In this document: one piece after another, positions 22,596 through 31,832 of the stretch
How the letters are laid out: the number at the start of each line of letters is the position of its first letter
How positions within the stretch are numbered: the stretch's first letter is position 1
Assembly: GCA_017506865.1 (NCBI GenBank)
Contig: JAFCMP010000017.1
Location: forward strand, 310,001 to 374,000
From: Tribonema minus
Taxonomy: Eukaryota > Sar > Xanthophyceae > Tribonematales > Tribonemataceae
DNA: 64,000 bases
Direction: 5' to 3'
Made by a program: the position numbers and the translations under genes
Notes under the pieces: model-generated
Database searches by the model: none
The model's input: only the letters and a program-made list of their open reading frames with translations
What the model was told of the DNA's origin: nothing

Positions 22596-23384
22596 CGATG
22601 GCGGTGCGCTGCGGGGGCGCTGCGTGCGTGCTCGTCGCGTCAGCGGTGCTACTGAATGCTGAGTAGTGCGTGAGTGCAGTGGCTATCGGGCGGGGCGGGC
22701 GCTGTGCTGCACACGGCCTGAGCCCCGGCCGACCGTGACTAATAATGTTTATGTGCCCTTGTGAAGTCACAACGCGTGCTTGGCAAGCAGCGTGTTGTTG
22801 CCATGTTCCGCAGACGCATTGCACGAATATGATTATGAGTTGGTGTTTTCGCCAATCATCATTGCCATGCAAGGCTGAGCATACTTCGCCATGACCTTTT
22901 CAGTGACCTATGACCTGTGCAAATGGACTATGTGGTTGTTCGGAGTGCACTGTGCACAGTGTGCACTCAGCGCCGGAGCTTCAGCGCAGCGCATGATGGG
23001 TTCGTGCAGCGGCGAACAGTGTGCAACAGCCTGTGTCGCAACACGCTTGTGGCTTTGCAAGCGCTCAAATGAATGGTAGCCTGCCACAGCGCCTCGCTCA
23101 GTCAAAGTCAGGCATTGCCATTCGCGGCAGACTTCAGTCTACAGAAGACCAAGAACAAAGGCACGGCACGGCAATGAAGTGCAGTGGGTGACTCTGCAGT
23201 ACACGACCACTGGCCCAGCAAAACAAACACGCACTTCCGCGTGTGATATCAAGCAAGAAGCAGCGCCCAGCAACCAGCAGCAGCGCACAGCCGACGCATC
23301 ACCTGTTACCCACACTGATTCATTAGTTGATGACGTTGTGTGCTCATTGATCATCGCGTGTTCATAAACCTGGCAGAAAGTGCC
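22596..23384. other. Intergenic, convergent 3' ends
   Basis: This lies between the stop of the BART gene (+) and the presumed stop of the small membrane-protein gene (-). No supported coding region or RNA was recognised. Confidence 0.45.
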
Positions 23385-24524
23385 TCAGCTGACAAGCTGA
23401 CATGTCATACATGTCCATCTCCATTGCGACGCCTGCATGCCGAAGCAGGAGCGCGCAATGCCGCGCGACATTCCTTGCAGCTGCCCTGTGTCCAACCGCC
23501 GCCGCGGTCCATGGGCATGCGTGGCGGCAGCCGGTCCACCCGGCTGCTCTATGCCATGCTGCTGGTGCGCGCCTCTGCGAGCGCGAAGCAGTGCGGAGCG
23601 TTGCTTTAACTGCTGTCTGCGGCTGCGTGATGCCAGTGCCGCTGCTGCGTCCGCCGCTGCTGCTGCTCCCGCCGCCGCTGCTGCCGCTCCTGCCGCCTGC
23701 GCACAGCCAATGCCGCCATCGCTTGCAACTGCGTTGCCGATGTAGCCGCCGCTTGTGTCCTCTGCCCACAACCGCGGCCGCTGCGTGCTGCAGCGCGTGG
23801 GGAACTTTCGCTGTACTCTGCGCCTCGTTGGGGGCTCCGTGCGTTCGCCACAGGAGCACGGTGGCTGGCGGTGCCAGCAAGCACTCCATTGCGCCGGTTG
23901 GCAATCAGCATTGTGTAAGTCTGTGTGCGCAGCTTCTGAGAGATGCACCGCTGCATCCGCGTCCGCCCCTCCGGGTGCTGCTGTCTTGAGCGAAAAATTC
24001 GCGCAGGGGGCTCACGCGCCATCTCCTGTCTCGATGACCGCCTCCTCGTCGTCCATATCGCTGTCGGCCACCTCCAAAATTGCGGAGAGGTTGGGGGCGC
24101 TGCCAAACGAGCGCAGCCGAGACTCCTGTAGTACTCCCTTCTTGTTGAGAACCAGCAGGGCACTGGCGGAGACGGCTCGAATCCTCAGGGGGGCTCGCCT
24201 GATGGCATTGCCACGGCCGTCTAGAGAGGTGTAGCCGCCTCTTCTGCCGCAGCAGTCTCTCGTGCAGAGGCCGAGCATGGTGGCCACCGCCCCTGAAACG
24301 GTTGCCACGGCCACAAAGGTCAACACCAGGCCCTGCAGCAGAGCTGTGTCTGACGGGTGGCTGCTGCCATCTGCTTCTGTGCTGGTGGGCGAGGGGGTGG
24401 TGTACGCTCGATCATTGATCAAGTAGCCAGTGTCGTCGCTGTAGTCGGGACTGGCACCGCCTTGCGCAGCAGCAGCAGCGGCGACGGCAGCAGCGAGAAA
24501 AAGCCCAAGGCGGCAAGGACACAT
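23385..24524 (-). CDS. Probable single-pass membrane protein with signal peptide, unknown function
   Basis: The first exon (24524-24016) starts MCPCRLGLFLAAAVAAAAAA, a good signal peptide. A Ser/Thr-rich stretch follows, then one transmembrane segment (LVLTFVAVATVSGAVATML), a Cys/Arg boundary (CTRDCCGRR) and an acidic tail (DSDMDDEEAVIETGDGA). The frame then meets TGA inside GCGTGAGC. That can be a stop codon (170 aa product) or part of a 5' splice site. Splicing to 23787-23385 (acceptor gctgcag) keeps phase and adds an Ala/Gln-rich tail with DTSGGYIGNAVASDGG, giving 303 aa. I prefer the spliced form only slightly. No family is recognised. Confidence 0.42.
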
Positions 24525-24739
24525 GGGTGTACAGCAGGCCCCGAAGCTCTGTTTGCGCCACCGCCGCTGCTGCTGCGATGTGTTCAAGTGCTGAAAGGCA
24601 GCTGACAGTGACAGCGGCAGACCATGCTTTTCTGTTTCTCGGCACCTCAAAAACTTCAACAAGTTGAAAACTGAAACTTCGAGTTGAAGTATCGCTGGAT
24701 CTGATCGGAGGACCAGGAGGACCAGAGGGCCAGTATCAG

Positions 24740-24910
24740 AAGCCGTTCAGCGAGGCCATCACCATTAGAGTGAGGGATCAGGCGGGGATACAATCCTACC
24801 AAAGTGAAGGTGAAAGAGGCCCATGTCAAGGGCGCCACACCGCAGGAGCTGGACTTGGAGGAGGGCAACATCATAGACGCCATGATGGCGCAACAGGGGA
24901 GGGATGAACT
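24740..24910 (+). pseudogene. Broken SUMO-like (ubiquitin-fold) fragment
   Basis: One frame reads EAITIRVRDQAG, the first beta strand of SUMO. A frame shifted by one base then reads TPQELDLEEGNIIDAMMAQQG, the SUMO C-terminal strand and GG-proximal end. The roughly 45 residues between these two parts in a normal SUMO are absent and no Gly-Gly terminus is seen. There is no start codon in frame. It ends about 85 bases before the left arm of the inverted duplication. It is best read as a decayed fragment. A working SUMO with an unusual splice pattern is less likely. Confidence 0.55.
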
Positions 24911-24995
24911 GAGACGCTGTCGTGGTTTGCATCTACGAGCAATTGCTGCAGGGGCGTACGTAAGCCCACGCTTCCTGGGCCATCGATCTGTGCCT

Positions 24996-25119
24996 GTGGG
25001 CTGCCTGTGGGCATTGGCCAGCTCGCCGCCCTCCGCGAAGAGGGGAGGGGGACTCTGGGCTCACTCCGAGGCCGGTTGTTGTGCCTGAGGCGCCGGTATC
25101 GCTGCTGCCGTGAGAGCAT
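24996..25119 (-). pseudogene. Truncated, frameshifted 5' copy of the 29714 gene
   Basis: It begins MLSRQQRYRRLRHNNRPRSE, identical to the start of the protein at 29714. A one-base loss near codon 25 shifts the frame, and similarity stops at the outer edge of the arm (24996). About 41 codons are represented. This is a dead duplicate created with the inverted arm. Confidence 0.8.
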
Positions 25120-26222
25120 GGTGGAGTTTTGGCTGGTGCCGAGATTTGCTGGATGTTGTCCCTCAGGTCAGCAGAGCACTCCAGGCATCCGCGTGGCAGT
25201 GAGAGAGCGGTGGGGAGAGTGGCTCAGAGCAGGCCGCGGTGAGTGACCGGGCTGTAGTGGGCTGGTGTGCGACGTCGTCTGGCTGGTGTGAAGGCAGGTG
25301 CGCGCTGTGAGTGCAATGTTTGCAGCGGCAACCGGGTTTATGGCGCTACTCTCAAAAATCTGGCCAAAACCTTTGAGTGGCCGTTTGGGCTTTGAGTGGC
25401 CGTTTGGGCGCTAGTTGTGTGACGGAACTTCCTTTTTTTTGCCGAGAAACCCCCAAACCCCCACCAGTTCATTGAGAAGGTGTGACAGCCTCGTAATTTC
25501 AACCAGAACCGGCAATAATAGCGGCATGGTGCAACCAAATGCTGCGCTTGTGCGCCATGCATGCCCCTGCTGTGCCTCTGCATGTGGGGACTCTGCAGTA
25601 CTGCCAACCACCGCGTGATGATGTCTTGCCGTTCTGTCCGCTTTAACCTGTTCGCTATTCAGCCTGCTTCTGTTCAATGACAAGCCGGCGCCATCTGCCG
25701 ATGGTAAGCTGCCTGCTGCTGGAAGTTCGGGTCATGTGGCAAGCAAGGGAGATGCACTCGTGGCACCAACACTGCGGCAATTTCAGCGGGGTGGCAGGTT
25801 GTTGGCAGCACAAGGCACACCACCAACAACACAACTGGACATGTGCTTCGGTGACAGCTGCCAAGGTTCCTTGACCCCCAGCTTTTTGGACCCCCACTGC
25901 TTTCTGGGGGTCCAGTTGGCCGGGTGGGGTGGGCTGTAAACTTGCGAGTCTGCAGCACTGAGGTGCGGGCGCTGCTGTGGGACTCCGGTCATGGGTATTA
26001 GCCACGGTGGCCATGGCTTAGCTTCTTGCCTTTCTGCAGACAACGCGCCGGAAGCTCTCTGCATATAGCTGCAAGCAAACGAGATCATTTAGCATTTGAG
26101 TCGAAGCACGCCCGGCTACACAGCACAGTGTGTTCATGTGCTATAGCATTTCATTTGTTCACCATGTCACAACACCTTGAAGGAAGGCGGCTATAGGAGC
26201 GAACTAGCAGGTGCAGTCCTGT
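24996..26222. repeat. Left arm of near-identical inverted duplication
   Basis: The reverse complement of this arm matches 28630-29838 almost base for base over about 1.2 kb. Differences seen include a 19-bp tandem duplication (tttgagtggccgtttgggc), single-base indels and a 3-base insertion near the inner end. The arm contains the promoter and first codons of the gene that is intact at 29714. Confidence 0.93.
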
Positions 26223-26776
26223 ATCTTCACAAGGACATACCCCTCGACGTTCATGTGTTCGCTCTGCGCTCATGAGCAGAGCGTTGATGTTATGACAAGC
26301 GCAGTCTGGTCAATCATGGTGAAGTTGCCATTAGAGTAAACTCAACACTCTGCAATTCACCTCATGTGACGTGTGGAATTCCATTTGAGCGTCACAGGGT
26401 GCGTACTGGCTATGACCGTGTAAGTTATACTTTCTCTACAAATGCAGACAAGGCTACTGTAGACAAACAGGTTGCTAGCAATGCCAAAGTTTGCAACATG
26501 TCAGCTCACAGAGAAGAACTTCTTGAAGTTGATGTGACGGTTTTCTGTTTTAAAAGCGAGAGAGAGATCTCTAGAGGAGGGAGCGAAGAGAGAGAGTTAG
26601 ATAAATAGAGAGAGGGGAGTGCGTGCGTGCCGAGGTTCACTGATGTCTCACTGGCACGATCCTTCCGCTGCAACGCAGAATGTAAGCTCTCGATGCACTT
26701 GTAGCGCGAGACCTGCATCTCAACCCATTTTGCGATGTTGCGATGTCACAAAACTGTTTCCTTGTCTCGATCACAG

Positions 26777-28072
26777 GTCGGCAATCGGCTAGGGAACCGC
26801 AGCTGTGTGCGGCAATCAAAGCTGTACAGGCAGTACGAATCGGGCAACGGCATGAAGTCGCTGCTTGGTGTGTCCAACTTGGCGTGGGATCCCACCAAGA
26901 AGGCCGGGGCCTACGAAGGGCAAGTGAGTGATTGCAAACGCATTGCAGTTGTGCTTATGCTCGAGTCATCTAAGCACGCAGCAGCCTCGCAGGTGTTCAC
27001 CGATACAGCACCAGAAAAAAGCGGGGGGAGGTTTGAGCCCATTGCATGTGTACCTTGCTGCATGCGTACCTTGCTGGTGCAACTTCGCCACAGACCCGCG
27101 AGCCTTGGTCTCAGCCGCATGTGATCTTGTCCTGTTCTAGATTAACGACATGTGTTGTGCAAATTGACTTGGCGGTGACTTGTTGTTTGCAGTGCACCAT
27201 GCACTTGGAAGTGGGGGCATTGGTGGTACGACACACTGCCAAAAACCAATCCGTTGCTGCCCAAACAGTGAGCTGCTCTGCAGATGCTGAATGCGATCTG
27301 CAGCGTTGACGATGATCATCATGTCAGTCAAGAGATTGCACGCAAGCCGTGATTGTTCAAGTGCATGCACAACGAAACCAAATGGTTTACCATTGTCCAC
27401 ACATGTGCCCGATACCCCCACTGCTGCCAGGCAATCTACGATCATGACACCATGAACGGCGGCACCAGCACAAGGAACGCATCGACGCCAGCGCCACAGG
27501 CGAAGATGAAGGCGCACCACACAAAGGGCCTCTCAGCGCTGCCGCCGGGATCCCTGTCTGCCGCAGTAGCCCCCGAGGTATCACACCTCATCCAGCGACG
27601 GAGGTCCAATGCCACTTTGCAGCAGCCAACACAGGCGGCATCGGGGCGTCGTCAGCACTCTGCAGCCGCTTCAGATGCGTGCTCGCCAGGCACAGCGGCG
27701 CCTGCAGCAGAGGGGTTACCAAGGCGCTTGCTGGACGTGCGTGACAGCGATGGGATGCAGCGGCGAGCATGTGATGCACAGTCGCAGCGCTGCTCAGCAA
27801 TGGTGCCTCGGCGCGCAGGTGCAGACCACTATTCTGTACCCGCCCAGCAGCAAGAAGCCGAACCACTTAGAATTGCACCAGCAGGTGCGACAGACGCCAC
27901 ACGGACTACTGGCACCACTGAGCTGCAAGCAATGGCACTTAGTTGTCGCCATGGCAGCATTCAGCAGGCTGGTAGCTGCACTGACGCACCCATTGACGCA
28001 GACAGTGTACATGGGCGTGCACTATATCGGCAGCTGCGTGAGCGCTCGCATGCAAGAAGCCATCTGTGGTGA
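26777..28072 (+). CDS. Unrecognised multi-exon gene between the inverted arms (5' end open)
   Basis: Three exons keep phase 0 and have good splice signals: 26777-26923 (ending GAYEGQ), 27193-27267, and 27431 to a stop at 28070-28072. An alternative donor lies at 27577. An in-frame ATG at 26735 could start the protein without an upstream exon. The first exon encodes MKSLLGVSNLAWDPTKKAG. The last is rich in Gln, Ala, Arg and Ser. No domain is recognised. Phase agreement over three exons supports a real gene, but the 3' part could also be chance open frame. It sits wholly inside the 2.4-kb spacer of the inverted duplication. Confidence 0.42.
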
Positions 28073-28629
28073 ATTGCGAAGTGCTGAGTTTACGGTGGTG
28101 GCAATTTCACATGCTTGACCGGACCGTACTTGTCGGGGCACAGCAGCTCGATTACTTTTTTGCCGATTGACCAGACAAAGATGTCCCCAATACACCATAC
28201 ATATATGATGTTCACCTCAGCAGTGACAAAGCGTTTGCAGCAGACAGTGTGCGCCTGTGCAGCCTTCAGCTGTGTAACAATGCTGCCTGTGATGCACCAA
28301 ATGAACACAAGATCTGTTTACCACCAGCTGCCATCTTTTAGTGACACCTATGCCGTCATTGCAGTGCCTATACAGCAGCCGCAGTACTACCAGCATATTT
28401 TGTCACATGCATGTATGTTATCTGCCAGAAGAAGTGCAATTCTGCTCCTACAATCATCTGTCAGTATTACACTCTTGCCTTCAGTGCTACTCCAGATATC
28501 GCTTGCCTCAGTCAATCCTCCAAGTTGCAAACCGCTTTGTAGCAATTGGCCACCACATCTACTGTACGCTCTGCTGACGAGCGCAGAGCGAAAATATATA
28601 AACGTCGAGTGGAAGAGGTATTTCCTCGA

Positions 28630-29838
28630 ACAGGACTGCACCTAGTTCGCTCCTATAGCCGCCTTCCTTCAAGGTGTTGTGACATGGTGAACAAATGAAA
28701 TGCTATAGCACATGAACACACTGTGCTGTGTAGCCGGGCGTGCTTCGACTCAAATGCTAAATGATCTCGTTTGCTTGCAGCTATATGCAGAGAGCTTCCG
28801 GCGCGTTGTCTGCAGAAAGGCAAGAAGCTAAGCCATGGCCACCGTGGCTAATACCCATGACCGGAGTCCCACAGCAGCGCCCGCACCTCAGTGCTGCAGA
28901 CTCGCAAGTTTACAGCCCACCCCACCCGGCCAACTGGACCCCCAGAAAAGCAGTGGGGGTCCAAAAAGCTGGGGGTCAAGGAACCTTGGCAGCTGTCACC
29001 GAAGCACATGTCCAGTTGTGTTGTTGGTGGTGTGCCTTGTGCTGCCAACAACCTGCCACCCCGCTGAAATTGCCGCAGTGTTGGTGCCACGAGTGCATCT
29101 CCCTTGCTTGCCACATGACCCGAACTTCCAGCAGCAGGCAGCTTACCATCGGCAGATGGCGCCGGCTTGTCATTGAACAGAAGCAGGCTGAATAGCGAAC
29201 AGGTTAAAGCGGACAGAACGGCAAGACATCATCACGCGGTGGTTGGCAGTACTGCAGAGTCCCCACATGCAGAGGCACAGCAGGGGCATGCATGGCGCAC
29301 AAGCGCAGCATTTGGTTGCACCATGCCGCTATTATTGCCGGTTCTGGTTGAAATTACGAGGCTGTCACACCTTCTCAATGAACTGGTGGGGGTTTGGGGG
29401 TTTCTCGGCAAAAAAAAGGAAGTTCCGTCACACAACTAGCGCCCCCAAACGGCCACTCAAAGGTTTTGGCCAGATTTTTGAGAGTAGCGCCATAAACCCG
29501 GTTGCCGCTGCAAACATTGCACTCACAGCGCGCACCTGCCTTCACACCAGCCAGACGACGTCGCACACCAGCCCACTACAGCCCGGTCACTCACCGCGGC
29601 CTGCTCTGAGCCACTCTCCCCACCGCTCTCTCACTGCCACGCGGATGCCTGGAGTGCTCTGCTGACCTGAGGGACAACATCCAGCAAATCTCGGCACCAG
29701 CCAAAACTCCACCATGCTCTCACGGCAGCAGCGATACCGGCGCCTCAGGCACAACAACCGGCCTCGGAGTGAGCCCAGAGTCCCCCTGTCCCTCTTCGCG
29801 GAGGGCGGCGAGCTGGCCAATGCCCACAGGCAGCCCAC
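28630..29838. repeat. Right arm of near-identical inverted duplication
   Basis: Reverse-complement partner of 24996-26222. The spacer between arms is about 2.4 kb. The outer end of this arm runs 125 bases into the coding sequence of the gene at 29714, so the duplicated unit is a gene 5' end plus about 1.1 kb of upstream DNA. It is not a transposon with its own ends. No target-site duplication is visible. Confidence 0.93.
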
Positions 29839-30514
29839 CTTGCTCAAGTCTTTCTCCGACAGGGGCCCACAATCAGGCGGCCTAGCTGCGGTCGTGGAGC
29901 AGGCGGAGGCAGCAGATAGGGAAGGCAGTCGTCTCCGCCGCACCATATCCGACTCCTACATGGCACAGAGCCGATCGTTGTTCCGCGCCAAGCCAGAGCC
30001 TCCGCAGGCTGCAGTAGTCGAGGGGCGAGGTAAGGGGGTACGGTTTGGCCCGCAAGTGCAGGTCTTTCTCATCCCGACAGCTCGGGAGCTGCCGTTGGAT
30101 GTCAAGGCAGGCATCTGGTGGTCCAAGAGCGATCTTCAAAGCTTTCAACGGGCCCTCGTAACAGCGCTTCCCGCAGGCTGCGACCTCAAGCAGAGCGTGC
30201 TTTCCCTAGGCAGCGTCGTCGCCGCATCTGAAGCCGCCTGCGAGGCGAGCGAGGACGCGGCATCAGCAGCAGCATCGATACCGGTTGTAGCCTACAGCTG
30301 CCCAGCAGCGACGCACAAGTGCGCCAGCGCTGAAGCCGAAAGTGGCAACGACCGAACCGTATCTTCAGCAGCGTCCGCCGCTCCACCGGCAGCAGCAGTA
30401 GCAGCAGCAGCAGCGGCTGCATCACATGTTCACTTCTTCAGATCTACCATTAAGGCGGCTCAGGCAGCACCCTTCGGTGCGCCAGCCTGCCAACCAGTGG
30501 CTCCGTACGTTTAG
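29714..30514 (+). CDS. Hypothetical protein with VRF...IWWSKSDLQSFQRA motif
   Basis: A single open exon of 266 aa. Residues 109-147 read VRFGPQVQVFLIPT...GIWWSKSDLQSFQRAL. I recall a short element of this shape (V-x-F, then IP, then a WW/WY-S/T-x-x-D/E-hydrophobic stretch) in many uncharacterised proteins of diatoms and other algae and protists. Its function is unknown. A likely phosphosite patch lies before it (RLRRTISDS). The C-terminal third is Ala/Ser-rich low complexity. The ATG is shared by both inverted-repeat copies. Only this copy is full length. A 5' UTR exon upstream cannot be excluded. Confidence 0.6.
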   Translation: MLSRQQRYRRLRHNNRPRSEPRVPLSLFAEGGELANAHRQPTLLKSFSDRGPQSGGLAAVVEQAEAADREGSRLRRTISDSYMAQSRSLFRAKPEPPQAAVVEGRGKGVRFGPQVQVFLIPTARELPLDVKAGIWWSKSDLQSFQRALVTALPAGCDLKQSVLSLGSVVAASEAACEASEDAASAAASIPVVAYSCPAATHKCASAEAESGNDRTVSSAASAAPPAAAVAAAAAAASHVHFFRSTIKAAQAAPFGAPACQPVAPYV

Positions 30515-31832
30515 TCATGTCTGTTAATGTGGCTTCCCCCTCCCCCCTCCTTGTGGACTATAGTTCGCCGCCTTTCTATCGAGGGCGCCCCAAGGTTGAA
30601 TGTGTACCATTGGCTAGCGCCTCCTTCACCGACAGGATTGTATGTCACCTGGTAATACCATGTCCCTTTTTCCCTTTTCATTTCATGAGCTTCTTTCTCT
30701 CACAGCTGCTGCAGCTTTATGCGCGTTGTGCATTTGCTCGCCTGTGCTACGTGAATTTGTCTCAGTTGATGCTATGCGGCAACAGCTGGCGCTTTCTCTT
30801 ATTTGCAACAAACTGCTGTCGTCAGCTATCATAGGCCATGTTCAAGTTGTCCGTTACCCGGTGCGCATGCATGCGTGATATATGTTTGTCGAAGGTGAGA
30901 GGCCGCAGCTCTATGCTCGATGACTGCCATGTCTACCGGATTCAGTACTTGCACCACTTCTGTTGCCATTACGTCTATGGCAGCAACGTGCGGGTATACT
31001 CAAGCATCGTGTCTGCGACAAAATTGTGACTGCATAGAAACATGCCACGGTAACCTCATTGGCTGCAACCAAGACCCAGATCTGTCCCATGCGGTGAGCG
31101 GTGGTGAAAACTTTTAGGTGGCCACATTGAAGTGCAAGCCACCCCGAAAGCTTGAGTCCCCCTAGGTCTGCCTGTGTTGTACACAGTGCCTTTCGGCTTA
31201 TCAGGCCTCTTTGGCGGCTAGAGGGACCAGCTTGCGGTGTCGTTACATGCCTGAGCTTATTAGCAAACCACCAGTCAGTGGTGTTGCGAACTGCGCGCGC
31301 GGTCGCGGTGACCTTATGGTGGGCGGCAGGTAGCCTTTGGGCCAAGCTGATGAAGTGACTTCTGCTTGACTACAGCATGCATGGACGTCGCATTCCATGC
31401 GTATGCGCACACTTGGACACCATCCCCATAGTGAAGTTGTTTCACTGCAGAGCGTCTGACGTGTACTGATCTATGTATATACATCGTAGAGGAGAGGACA
31501 GAGCAGTCTCAGTTCTCCACTGCGCTGTAGATCCACAAGCGGCAGATACCATGAAACCTGAGAGCGCAATGGCTTTCTTCTCTAAATGATACTGCTACAC
31601 CCGCACAAGACACGAATCGCACTGATCTATGTACAGGACATGATATACTTCAGATGATGCTGTGGGCAAATGCGAGCGACGACTGTGGACACCAGGGACG
31701 CAGTTTGTCTTCCGTTTCACCCCCGTGTAGGCACAGCAAGAACAGCTGCGTTTCTGTATTGTTGCACGGCGACATCAACAATAACGTCACATGACCCAGT
31801 CCAGAGATTGTTTGTAATCGGCAACGTTGCCA
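30515..31832. other. Intergenic between convergent genes
   Basis: This lies between the stop of the gene at 29714 (+) and the stop of the SpoU-family gene (-). It is lower in GC than the flanking exons. No domain-supported frame, RNA or array was found. Confidence 0.5.

Noticed and set aside
23402-23989. 195-codon plus-strand frame rich in Leu and Pro
   Set aside because: It is the complement of an Ala/Gln-rich minus-strand frame that joins in phase to a better-supported exon. No signal of its own.
28761-29195. 144-codon frame inside the right inverted arm
   Set aside because: The left arm breaks the same frame by an indel and it shows no domain. It is probably upstream or 5' UTR sequence of the gene at 29714.
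24996-29838. A DNA transposon with long terminal inverted repeats
   Set aside because: No transposase-like frame lies in the spacer, no target-site duplication is visible, and one arm ends inside a host coding sequence. A segmental inverted duplication fits better.
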